Origin: Chitinophaga pinensis
Lineage (GTDB): Bacteria > Bacteroidota > Bacteroidia > Flavobacteriales_D > Crocinitomicaceae
Length of the DNA: 64,000 nt
Assembly: GCA_943327315.2 (NCBI GenBank)
Contig: CALPWQ020000002.1
Coordinates: 1-64,000 of the forward strand
Direction of reading: 5' to 3'
Positions 55,225-64,000 of this stretch are shown one piece after another; position 1 is the first letter of the stretch; each line of letters begins with the position of its first letter. The notes beneath the pieces are model-generated. The model was not told where the DNA came from and made no database searches. It saw nothing but the letters and a program-made list of their open reading frames with translations. The position numbers and the translations under genes are program-made.

Positions 55225-56595
55225 GTGCAATACGCCATCATAGATATTGAAACAACAGGTGGAAGTCCCAAGGATTCAAAGATCACCGAAATAGCCATTT
55301 ATAAGCATGATGGCATGCAGGTAATTGATGAATTTGTCACGCTTGTCAATCCCGAAATGCGCATTCCTGAATTCATTGTTCGGCTTACTGGCATCAGCGA
55401 CAAGATGGTGGAGAATGCTCCTCGATTTTTTGAATTGGCTAAGGAGATCGTTGAATTTACGGAAGATTGTGTGTTTGTGGCGCACAATGTTGGTTTCGAT
55501 TACGGAATCATCCGTCAGGAATTTAAGAATCTAGGGTACGATTACCGTCGCCCTCATTTGTGCACGGTACGAGCTTCCCGCTATGTTATTCCGGGACATG
55601 CCTCCTATAGCTTGGGAAAACTCTCTGCTGAATTGGGCATTCAAATTAAAGGAAGACACCGGGCTGGTGGAGATGCCTTGGCCACCGCACATTTGTTTAC
55701 CATGTTGGTAGAGAAAGATCCCGCTGGACTTTCCACCTTCATTCAGCACGAGGTAAATCCAAAGGTTCTGCATCCGAATTTAGATCTAGAACAACTCGAT
55801 GCCGTCCCCTCAAAAACAGGCGTGTACACTTTTTACAACGACACTGGACAAATCATATACATCGGGAAGAGCAAGCAGCTCAAACAACGCGTCGACCAAC
55901 ATCTTCGAAATACCAAGACAAAGAAAGGCATTCAGATGATGAAAGAGATTAGCCGCATTGAATACGAGCTAACGGGTTCGGAATTGATTGCTCTTTTGCT
56001 CGAATCCTCTTTGATTAAAGCGCATCGACCGGTCTACAATGTGCGCTTGAAAAAAAGCAAATTTCCATACGGATTGTATGATGTTCAAGATCAATCCGGG
56101 TACTTGCGTCTTCACATTGGACTTACCTCAAAACGGGATGATATTCCATTGATGAGTTTTACGACAAAGCAAGAAGGAGTCAATTATTTAACGGCAATTT
56201 GCGCTCAATACACCCTATGTCAAAAATTGTGTGAGCTCTACCCTAGCCAATCGGCCTGCTTTCATCATTCGATAAAAGAATGCAATGGCGCTTGTATTGG
56301 TGAGGAAACGACCGCTGATTACAATTCTCGCGTGAATGCACTCGCAGAGAAACTCACGTTGAGTGGTGAAAGTTTTTACCTGGTTGACAAGGGTCGTCAC
56401 AAGAGTGAAAAAAGTCTCGTCTTGGTTGAGCGAGGTAGTTTGTGTGGTTACGGTTATGCACCCTTCCATTTCAACCACCAACCGACATCCAAATGGAAAC
56501 GGTTCATCGACATCTATCAAGAAGACCGAGATGCACGAAGCATTTTACGCGATTTCCTGCGCCGAAGCGAATACGCTGAAATCATTCGATTTTAA
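55225..56595 (+). CDS. Exonuclease (DnaQ-like) fused to GIY-YIG nuclease
   Basis: VQYAIIDIETTGGSPKDSKITEIAIY; KTGVYTFYNDTGQIIYIGKSKQLKQRVDQHL; start refined from 55201. Confidence 0.93.
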   Translation: MQYAIIDIETTGGSPKDSKITEIAIYKHDGMQVIDEFVTLVNPEMRIPEFIVRLTGISDKMVENAPRFFELAKEIVEFTEDCVFVAHNVGFDYGIIRQEFKNLGYDYRRPHLCTVRASRYVIPGHASYSLGKLSAELGIQIKGRHRAGGDALATAHLFTMLVEKDPAGLSTFIQHEVNPKVLHPNLDLEQLDAVPSKTGVYTFYNDTGQIIYIGKSKQLKQRVDQHLRNTKTKKGIQMMKEISRIEYELTGSELIALLLESSLIKAHRPVYNVRLKKSKFPYGLYDVQDQSGYLRLHIGLTSKRDDIPLMSFTTKQEGVNYLTAICAQYTLCQKLCELYPSQSACFHHSIKECNGACIGEETTADYNSRVNALAEKLTLSGESFYLVDKGRHKSEKSLVLVERGSLCGYGYAPFHFNHQPTSKWKRFIDIYQEDRDARSILRDFLRRSEYAEIIRF

Positions 56596-56603
56596 TCAAA
56601 ATC

Positions 56604-56630
56604 AAAAAGGCCCACCGAAGTGGACCTTTC
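56604..56630. terminator. Bidirectional hairpin terminator between convergent genes
   Basis: AAAAAGGCCCAC-CGAA-GTGGACCTTTCC. Confidence 0.75.
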
Positions 56631-56651
56631 CTTTTCTATATCTTTTGCGTA

Positions 56652-59600
56652 TTACGCTTTAATCTTTTTCGTAAGGTCAATCAATAGTGGTGTCGCAATG
56701 CACAATGAAGAGTACGTTCCTACGAACACACCAATCATCAAGGCGAATACGAATCCTTTAATTGCGGCCCCACCGAACAGGAAGATCACAAGGAGTACCA
56801 CGAATGTCGTAAATGACGTATTGATTGTACGAGATAGCGTAGAATTCAATGCGCCATTGATCTCATCCGACTGCTTCACGTCTTTTTTCCATGATAGGTC
56901 TTCACGAATTCGGTCAAAGACAATCACGGTATCGTTGATGGAGTAACCGATTACCGTCAGAATCGCCGCAATGAATGCTTGGTCAAGGTCCATGTTGATC
57001 GGAAGAATTCCGTGGAAGGCAGCAAATATACCAATGACAATGATGACGTCATGCGCCAAGGCAAGGATCGCACCTGAAGAGTACTGCCAGCTACCAAATC
57101 GCAACAAGATGTAAGCAAACATCATGATCAACGAGAGGATAATTGCGATGGTTGATCCTTCAATCAATTCATCCGAAACCGATGCTGAAACGCTTCGTTG
57201 TTCCTCTATTTTGTATGCCCCGAGCTTAGCGTTAGAAGCCTTCAAAGCAGCACCCAATTTAGCTTTGACCTCTTCGTTTGCGGACTCATCTGAAAGTTTG
57301 TAGTTGGTTGTAATCTCCACAAAGAAATTGTCCTTCTTTGTTTTGATGTCCACCGATGCACCAGGCATTGTCTTCGTGATGTTTTCTCTGATGTATTCAA
57401 TCTCTGATTTCGCTGATTTCTCAAATCGCACACCGAATGTACGACCTCCAGAGAATTCAACACTTGGATTCATTCCACGTACGGCCACCATAATCAATGA
57501 ACCAGCAACCAAAGCACCTGAAATGATGTAATAGAACTTTCTATTCGCTACGAAGTTGATGTTGATTTTCTTGAATGCACCCTTTGTTATTTTCGTATCA
57601 AAGTTGATCGCAATGTTTTTCTTCATCATCCAGATGAATACCAAACGTGAAATGACCAAAGCAGCAAATACTGAGGTAAAGATCCCGATGATCAAGGTCG
57701 TCGCGAAAGATTCGATTGGTCCTGAACCAAAGATTTTCAATACCACCGCAGTCAAGAGTGTTGTGACGTTCGCATCGATGATGGATGAAAGGGCCATTTT
57801 GTATCCTTCGTCTATCGCTGTAGCTTGGTCTTTACCTGCTGCAATTTCTTCACGAATACGTTCAAAGACGAGTACGTTCGCATCTACCGCCATACCAATG
57901 GTCAATACGATCCCGGCAATACCTGCAAGCGTGAGCACCGCACCAAAAGAAGCGAGTGAACCAAAGATGAAAATCATGTTCGCTAAAAGTGCGATGTCGG
58001 CGACCAACCCTGCTCTTCCATAGTAGAAGAACATGTAGGCAAATACCACCAACAAGGCAATCCCAAAGGAAATCAAACCTGCTTTCGTGTTTTCGTCACC
58101 AATGGTTGGACCTACAATCGTTTGTTCCTTGATCACACAAGGAGCTGGAAGTGCTCCACCATTCAACAATCCAGCAAGATCTTTAGCTTCTTCAATCGTG
58201 AATGACCCTGAGATTTGGGTGTTTCCACCAGTAATTGGATTGATCACTCGAGGTGCGCTATAAACAACATTATCCATCGTAATGGCTACGATGCGATCCA
58301 CATTGTTTCCTGTCATTTCAGCCCATTTGTCAGCACCTTCTTCAGTCATTGACAAATCTACTGTTACCTTACCGTTTTGATCGTCGTAACCCGTAGTTGC
58401 ATTTTTCACATCCTTCCCACCTACTTTTGCCTTGCCATTTTCAGGCATTTTCACAGCATATAAAAAGTATCCTTTGTCTTTCTTTTTATCAGAAACACTT
58501 TCTGGTTCAGAACCCCACATGAAGCGTAAATCTTCAGGGAAAGCGGCCATCACATCTGCTCGGGCAAGGATTTTATCAACCAATTCTTTTTGATCGACTT
58601 CCGCATTCACATCAACAGGGACATAACCAATCGCATAATCACCAACAGGTTTAAAGTAGTCCGCCAATCCTTTCTCCGAAGATCCTAAAGTGGAAAGTGA
58701 TTCTTGTTTTGCTTTTTTCGCTGAATCTGCTGCAGCAACTGCTGCTAAATCTGTTGAATCAACAACAATAACTTCCTCAACAATCACTTCTTCAGTGCGA
58801 GAAATCATTGTTGCTTCTTGCCAGAACGATTGAATCTCCGACGGCATAAACGTTTCGAAGAATTGTAGGTTTGCCGTTGAACGCAATTTCTTCGCTACGG
58901 TCACCTCATCTTGAACTCCTGGAAGCTCAATATACAAACGGTTGTTTGCTGGGTCTTTTTGAATGTTCGGTTGTGCAACACCAAATTGATTGATCCGCTT
59001 GTTCATGATTTGTTCAACTCCATCCATTGAAGACGAAGCAACGTTTCTCAAGAATGATTCAACCTCATTATCAGACGATTTCGCATTCAATCCTTCAATT
59101 TCCGTTGTTCCTAATAAACGAACAACAGGGAACTTATTGATTTTTTTGTTCTCATCGATGAATAAAGAGATGAAATCTCCACCGCGTGCTTTATACTTTC
59201 GCGTTGCGCTATCAAACGGGCGCTTAAACTGCAAGTCACGTGGATTTCTTGCATAATTCTGAATCAACTCAGGGATAGAAATTTCTAGGGTTACAGACAT
59301 CCCCCCAACGAGGTCAAGTCCAAAAGCCAAGCTACGCTTCTTTGTCTCTGCGAATGTCGAACCAAACAGTGAGTACACAGTTTTATCTGCTTTCTTACTG
59401 AGAATTTGGTTAATGAATGCCGATTTTGCAAGATCTTCACCCTCTGGCTGATCGAAGTGAACATATTGTCCGTTCGGCAATAGCGCACTGTCTCCTGTGG
59501 CAGCAGCCTCTTTTTTCAGCATTTGAACGCGTCCGTCCGCTTCTTTATCTGCTTGATTTTCTACAGAGCTTGCTACCCATGTAAATGAGAGTTGGTACAA

Positions 59601-59654
59601 GCATACTACTGTTAAAATTATTGTTATGAACCAAAAAAATCCTTTGTTACGCAT
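56652..59654 (-). CDS. secDF: Fused protein translocase SecDF
   Basis: FGLDLVGGMSVTLEISIPELI ... PCVIKEQTIVGPTIGDENTKAGLISFG ... DANVLVFERIREE ... GYSINDTVIVFDRIREDL. Confidence 0.97.
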   Translation of the reverse strand: MRNKGFFWFITIILTVVCLYQLSFTWVASSVENQADKEADGRVQMLKKEAAATGDSALLPNGQYVHFDQPEGEDLAKSAFINQILSKKADKTVYSLFGSTFAETKKRSLAFGLDLVGGMSVTLEISIPELIQNYARNPRDLQFKRPFDSATRKYKARGGDFISLFIDENKKINKFPVVRLLGTTEIEGLNAKSSDNEVESFLRNVASSSMDGVEQIMNKRINQFGVAQPNIQKDPANNRLYIELPGVQDEVTVAKKLRSTANLQFFETFMPSEIQSFWQEATMISRTEEVIVEEVIVVDSTDLAAVAAADSAKKAKQESLSTLGSSEKGLADYFKPVGDYAIGYVPVDVNAEVDQKELVDKILARADVMAAFPEDLRFMWGSEPESVSDKKKDKGYFLYAVKMPENGKAKVGGKDVKNATTGYDDQNGKVTVDLSMTEEGADKWAEMTGNNVDRIVAITMDNVVYSAPRVINPITGGNTQISGSFTIEEAKDLAGLLNGGALPAPCVIKEQTIVGPTIGDENTKAGLISFGIALLVVFAYMFFYYGRAGLVADIALLANMIFIFGSLASFGAVLTLAGIAGIVLTIGMAVDANVLVFERIREEIAAGKDQATAIDEGYKMALSSIIDANVTTLLTAVVLKIFGSGPIESFATTLIIGIFTSVFAALVISRLVFIWMMKKNIAINFDTKITKGAFKKININFVANRKFYYIISGALVAGSLIMVAVRGMNPSVEFSGGRTFGVRFEKSAKSEIEYIRENITKTMPGASVDIKTKKDNFFVEITTNYKLSDESANEEVKAKLGAALKASNAKLGAYKIEEQRSVSASVSDELIEGSTIAIILSLIMMFAYILLRFGSWQYSSGAILALAHDVIIVIGIFAAFHGILPINMDLDQAFIAAILTVIGYSINDTVIVFDRIREDLSWKKDVKQSDEINGALNSTLSRTINTSFTTFVVLLVIFLFGGAAIKGFVFALMIGVFVGTYSSLCIATPLLIDLTKKIKA

Positions 59655-59689
59655 GTCAGAATTGTCAAGTTAATTATCAAATTAGCCCG

Positions 59690-59697
59690 CAAATATA
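59690..59697 (-). promoter_or_regulatory. -7 box TATATTTG before secDF
   Basis: CAAATATA on +. Confidence 0.55.
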
Positions 59698-59774
59698 GAA
59701 TTTACCTTCGGCATACGCAAACTAGTTTTGATGTATTTGAGTACTTATGGAAAAGTGAAGGCGATCTTGCCCAA

Positions 59775-60917
59775 TTATTGGCGATGTGCAGAATGGATTT
59801 CTGCCGCAAAATCAATGATTCTTTGGCAAAATACCTCCCAACTATTTCGTTCATTCTCTTCACGAATCAACAATTTGCAGGATTCTTTTAGGTCACCCGT
59901 AAAATACGCATCTATGGACTCAGCAATCAGTTGTGGTTCTGCTCGCTCCACCATCAATCCTGTTTTTCCATGGGAAATGGATTCTTTCAATCCTCCCACA
60001 TCGGTTGCAATCACTGGAATTTCGAAATGCTTAGAAATACTGATAATCCCACTTTGCGTGGCCGATCGATAGGGCAGCACACAAACATCTGAAGCTGAGA
60101 AGTAAAGTCCAACCTTGTCATCCGGTATATAGCTGTTAAAAAGATGTACACGATGTGACAATTCGTTCTGATCAATCAACGATTGATATTCGTCGAATGA
60201 GCCATAAACTTCTCCAGCGACGATCAATTGAACGTCTTCGCCTAGTTTGGACATGGCTTCGATGAGCAGATCTAGGCCTTTGTATTTTCTAATGATCCCG
60301 AAAAACAAGATGTACTTGTGTTCAGGATTGAATTCAATCCCTAATGATTTCAAAGCTTCTTGTTGTTCTAATCGTGCTCCAAACTGATCGTAAACGGGAT
60401 GGTCCATGCGGACATACTTTGCATCTGGCCTATACTGAAGTAAATCAGTCAACACTTTGTCGGACATCACAATAAACCCATCATTTCTTTTTAAAAAATA
60501 GCGATTAAAGGCATGGTCAAAAAATCTGCGCTCGTGTGGAATAACATTATCCAAAACACTGATTCGAACGGCGCGTCCTTTTAATCGTCCTAAAACAAAT
60601 CCTAAACTCGGCGCAAAAAAGGTCATCCAGTATTTTGTAATGACCAATTCTGGATTCGTACGCTTCAGTGCACGTGCTGTTTTAATGTAGGTGAATGGAT
60701 TGATGGTATCCAGAATGGCATGAGAAGGGATTTTGTCCGCGACATCATTTTCTGTGACATATTGTGTTTGTCCGGGAAAAAGAATGTTCGGATACTGCCG
60801 CTTGAATGTAAAAGCCTTGACATCATGATTCTTCTCCATTTCGCGGTACATCAAGGCGTTGAATTGTGCAATACCTCCGCGAAAGGGGAAAAAAGTAGAT
60901 AAAAATCGAATTCTCAT
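59775..60917 (-). CDS. Glycosyltransferase family 4-like
   Basis: STFFPFRGGIAQFNALMYREM...FGIIRKYKGLDLLIEAM...PYRSATQSGIISISKHFEIPVIATDVGGL. Confidence 0.92.
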   Translation of the reverse strand: MRIRFLSTFFPFRGGIAQFNALMYREMEKNHDVKAFTFKRQYPNILFPGQTQYVTENDVADKIPSHAILDTINPFTYIKTARALKRTNPELVITKYWMTFFAPSLGFVLGRLKGRAVRISVLDNVIPHERRFFDHAFNRYFLKRNDGFIVMSDKVLTDLLQYRPDAKYVRMDHPVYDQFGARLEQQEALKSLGIEFNPEHKYILFFGIIRKYKGLDLLIEAMSKLGEDVQLIVAGEVYGSFDEYQSLIDQNELSHRVHLFNSYIPDDKVGLYFSASDVCVLPYRSATQSGIISISKHFEIPVIATDVGGLKESISHGKTGLMVERAEPQLIAESIDAYFTGDLKESCKLLIREENERNSWEVFCQRIIDFAAEIHSAHRQ

Positions 60918-60921
60918 GGCG

Positions 60922-62013
60922 CTATTTCAATGTATTGACTGCATCGCGCACAAGCGAAGGTGTGATGTCATGCATACAAGAATTTCCTCGGACGCATGTG
61001 TTTCCGTAATAACATTCACAAACCGATGGCGGCTCCACAATGACTCCACGATTGTACAACTCAAACTCATGTTTATTGAAGATGGTGTTCATCAAGACCA
61101 TCTTTTTCTTCAACGCTGTCGCAATGTGCATCATCATTGATACCTGGGTCACCACAAAGTCACAACTGTCTGTCAACGCAATAAATTCTGCTAAACTGAA
61201 ATGCCCAGGATAAAATACGCCAGCAGCATGGCCCATGCGCACATTCTTTTCATGCTCTAGTTCTCCACCAAGGAACATAGGGAAATATCCCTCTTCTCTG
61301 AGTTTCGTTGCCAACTCAACCCACGCCTCTTCACTCCACAATCGGGTATTCCAACGTGGACCGCACCCCGTATTCAAACCAACTATTTTTAAACCATTGG
61401 ATTGATTTCCCATCTTTATTTTCCATGCTTTTGCCAAGTCCACATTTAAGTGAATCAGGTAATCCTCCCCTTGAAAGTCCATGTGGCAGATGTCAAAAAT
61501 CTCTTCCGGGTAACTCTTGGTATTTGCTTTTGACAAGACGTCAAAGAACCCTGTCATTAATTTATGTTCGGCAGCAGGAGTCGCGGCAGAAAGGACGCCA
61601 TCACGCTGAACATATCCGTATTTTTCTGGGGCATTGACTTTTTCCAAAAGGATACAGGCCTCAGGTTCTTTGTCTAAATTGATGGCCACATCATACCTTG
61701 AGTTCGCGATGGTAAATAGGCTGGATGCATCCAAGCGATAAATGACATCTATTTGTCCGTCTTTTGGTAAAATATCCGGAGATTGCGTCAACCAAGTGAT
61801 ATGTGCATTGGGATACATTTTCCGAAAACGAACGACAAGCGGCGTCGTGCGGATCACATCTCCGAGGGCGCCCAACTTTACAATGAGAATGCGTTTTTCA
61901 ATTTTAGAATACTCAGTACATGAGGCACATACAGCACCACTCACTTTATTTGGTTTACATGGGATTGCACCTTTAAAATGTCGGCAATCAAAATGTACAT
62001 CATTGATAGTCAT
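60922..62013 (-). CDS. Glycosyltransferase family 9-like with N-terminal Cys cluster
   Basis: ILIVKLGALGDVIRTTPLVVRFRKMYPNAHITWLT; HFDCRHFKGAIPCKPNKVSGAVCASC. Confidence 0.92.
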   Translation of the reverse strand: MTINDVHFDCRHFKGAIPCKPNKVSGAVCASCTEYSKIEKRILIVKLGALGDVIRTTPLVVRFRKMYPNAHITWLTQSPDILPKDGQIDVIYRLDASSLFTIANSRYDVAINLDKEPEACILLEKVNAPEKYGYVQRDGVLSAATPAAEHKLMTGFFDVLSKANTKSYPEEIFDICHMDFQGEDYLIHLNVDLAKAWKIKMGNQSNGLKIVGLNTGCGPRWNTRLWSEEAWVELATKLREEGYFPMFLGGELEHEKNVRMGHAAGVFYPGHFSLAEFIALTDSCDFVVTQVSMMMHIATALKKKMVLMNTIFNKHEFELYNRGVIVEPPSVCECYYGNTCVRGNSCMHDITPSLVRDAVNTLK

Positions 62014-62059
62014 AGTATCGTATTGAAATCAATCGCATTGGTTAAACATGAAGGAATGA

Positions 62060-62761
62060 TCATTCAATTCCATAACTATTGATGGTAAGAAAAAGTTCGT
62101 CTCCTTTTTTGACATTGAGTGTATCAAAATTGGAGATATCTAAGTCTTTAAAGTATTTATACACCATTCCGACGCCCTTAGCGTAGACCTCATACTTTCG
62201 TTCATGACCAATCAATGAGGAAAAGTCTGCCTGTTCAACGATAAGTGTGCTGTCAAAAGATAGTGCGCCGATAGTTGCTTTTTTGTCAATCGCCCGGTAA
62301 TAACAATCCATGGTAGGCAGTAAATTAAAGGCATTGGCATTCCACGATTTACTCAAGGTTGGTGCAAACACCAATTTAATGACGCGCTGGTTTTCTTCCA
62401 CCAATTCGGCGCGCCGATTTTCAATGATTGTGGTATAGATATCAATGAGGACCCAAGGATCGAGTTCAGAATTCCTAAAATAACGCAGGTAACGATTTGC
62501 CACTCTTCCCTCATTGTCAATGAGTGTGTCGCCAATTACCGTTTTCATTTGGTAATAGTTGGTGTCATGCACGGCTTGGGCAGCGTCGTGTGTAATCTTC
62601 ACCGCATCATAGATAATGTATCTGCCATGCGTCATATCAAAATAAGCAAATGCCATATCTGGAGCAGGATCTTGCTTTTTGCAGGCATTGAGTAGGCTCA
62701 ATGAAACAATGGAAATAAAAAGAATGAAGCGGTGCGCACTTTTCATGGCTCCAAGATACAA
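62060..62761 (-). CDS. Hypothetical lipoprotein
   Basis: IVSLSLLNACKKQD lipobox. Confidence 0.75.
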   Translation of the reverse strand: MYLGAMKSAHRFILFISIVSLSLLNACKKQDPAPDMAFAYFDMTHGRYIIYDAVKITHDAAQAVHDTNYYQMKTVIGDTLIDNEGRVANRYLRYFRNSELDPWVLIDIYTTIIENRRAELVEENQRVIKLVFAPTLSKSWNANAFNLLPTMDCYYRAIDKKATIGALSFDSTLIVEQADFSSLIGHERKYEVYAKGVGMVYKYFKDLDISNFDTLNVKKGDELFLTINSYGIE

Positions 62762-62767
62762 AAAATG

Positions 62768-63523
62768 TTATTGATTGGGGTCAATTCCCAAGGCTTTGAA
62801 TTGTGCCATTTTTTCAGTCAGTTCCTTCCCTTCCAACAGCCTTCCGTAATAATAGTATTGTTTAGCAGTTTCTTTCCCTGCGGCACTGTAGGCAGAACAC
62901 CATCCGTGCTGAGCACCATCTTTATACCTAAGTAAATTCATTTTTTGTCCATTGGCATGATACGTTTCCCAGATCCCATTTTTTTTATTGTTCTTAAACG
63001 TGCCTTTTGCTTTAATGGCACCGTTGAAAAAATACTCAAGACTCTCGCCTTCACGCAATCCCTTTGCATACATGCAGACAGAAGAAACAGTTAAAGATTT
63101 GTCATTCACGTCTTCAGGAAGATAATACAGAATAAGTTTACCGTCGAGCAAATCATTTTTATAGGTTTCGCTAGAACTCAATCTTCCTGAGGGAGTATAA
63201 TTTAACCAAATCGAATCTTTCTTGAGGTTTCTGTAAATCCCCTTACTCATCAGTCCACCCGTCTCATGGTAAAATGTAGCTATCGATCTACCCGTACCTT
63301 CTTCGTGCACAACGATTGCCTTTTTCTTTGAATTCAGGTAATAGTAGGTAAATGTTCCAACAGGTTTATCGTCTTTAAACTGCCCTTGGTATTCCAATGC
63401 TTTACTTCTTGGGTAGGTCTTGCTCCAAGGTCCTTGTTTGCGTCCCTTTGCATCTTTCTGATTGACTTGTCCGAATAGTAGACCAGGCAATAGGACCAAG
63501 CACATGATGATTACATTTTTCAT
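62768..63523 (-). CDS. YwqK/MORN-variant repeat protein
   Basis: GTFTYYYLNSKKKAIVVHEEGTGRSIATFYHETGGLMSKGIYRNLKKDSIW..., GAIKAKGTFKNNKKNGIWETYHANGQ. Confidence 0.88.
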   Translation of the reverse strand: MKNVIIMCLVLLPGLLFGQVNQKDAKGRKQGPWSKTYPRSKALEYQGQFKDDKPVGTFTYYYLNSKKKAIVVHEEGTGRSIATFYHETGGLMSKGIYRNLKKDSIWLNYTPSGRLSSSETYKNDLLDGKLILYYLPEDVNDKSLTVSSVCMYAKGLREGESLEYFFNGAIKAKGTFKNNKKNGIWETYHANGQKMNLLRYKDGAQHGWCSAYSAAGKETAKQYYYYGRLLEGKELTEKMAQFKALGIDPNQ

Positions 63524-64000
63524 TCTTCCAATCCTTTTAAAAACTCATTCAAACTATTCACTGTTTCATCTGCGGCAATGCCAATAGGCTCGACGGTGCG
63601 GACCCTGACAGTTTTCATGCCAAGTTGTTGTCCAAAGACAATGTCTGAGTCAGAGTCACCTACCATCACGCAGCGTTCAAAGTGAATTTCCGGAAAATGG
63701 GATTGCGCTTTTAGTGCCATGCCAGGCCTTGGCTTTCTCAAGACACTTTCATCCCCATCCATCTCCGGTGCATGGTAGCAGAAATCAATTTTCCCACCAT
63801 GTCCTTCTACTTCGGCGCACATATAAGCATGAACATCTTGAAGGTTACGTTCAGTCATTAATCCTTTGCCAATTCCTTGTTGATTGGTAACTACGAAAAC
63901 TCTTCCGAAAATGGATGAAAGTTGTGCAATAGATTCAGGTACTTCAGGCAAAAACTTAAACTCTTCAACAGAACGCACATAGGCGCCCATCAGACGTTCA
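63520..64000 (-). CDS. gmhB: D-glycero-D-manno-heptose 1,7-bisphosphate 7-phosphatase-like HAD protein, N-terminus outside window
   Basis: ERLMGAYVRSVEEFKFLPEVPESIAQL...VFVVTNQQGIGKGLM...CYHAPEMDGDESVLRKPRPGMAL...CVMVGDSDSDI; frame open to window edge. Confidence 0.85.
   Translation of the reverse strand, partial: ERLMGAYVRSVEEFKFLPEVPESIAQLSSIFGRVFVVTNQQGIGKGLMTERNLQDVHAYMCAEVEGHGGKIDFCYHAPEMDGDESVLRKPRPGMALKAQSHFPEIHFERCVMVGDSDSDIVFGQQLGMKTVRVRTVEPIGIAADETVNSLNEFLKGLEE

Overview
This 64-kb window is a gene-dense, plasmid-free-looking chromosomal segment from a member of the Bacteroidota. The evidence is T9SS sorting domains, SprB-type adhesin repeats, TAnnTTTG promoter boxes and fused SecDF; a Flavobacteriales/Crocinitomicaceae-like origin is an inference. 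It holds about 60 likely CDSs and no rRNA, tRNA, CRISPR or intact IS that I could see. Main blocks: a 2142-aa SprB-repeat adhesin (2753-9181); dihydrolipoamide-dehydrogenase-like flavoprotein and folD (9.8-12.5 kb); a DUF433/DUF5615 TA pair; two FKBP PPIases; a DAB-type inorganic-carbon operon, dabA-dabB-sulP-DUF2490 (17.0-24.2 kb); a PNGase-F-like T9SS protein; a light/flavin operon of photolyase-related proteins (34.6-37.9 kb); an accessory region of small secreted proteins (38.4-43.5 kb); an informational/housekeeping block (trmD, Sua5, cca, sucD, secDF); and glycosyltransferases at the right edge. Most notable observations: (1) two neighbouring secreted proteins with different repeat words (SFPDIKV and NQAYAD) but the same 3 + insert + 3 repeat layout, resembling the 7(1) septoil-knot family, in a four-gene cluster with shared upstream DNA elements; (2) period-7 DNA repeat arrays whose first heptamer supplies the stop codon of the flanking gene; (3) an apparently circularly permuted cryptochrome beside an FeS-type photolyase relative lacking three of the expected cluster cysteines; (4) a MITE-like inverted-repeat element; (5) a 46-aa Cys-rich ORF missing from the ORF track. 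Everything comes from reading the sequence; no database search was run.
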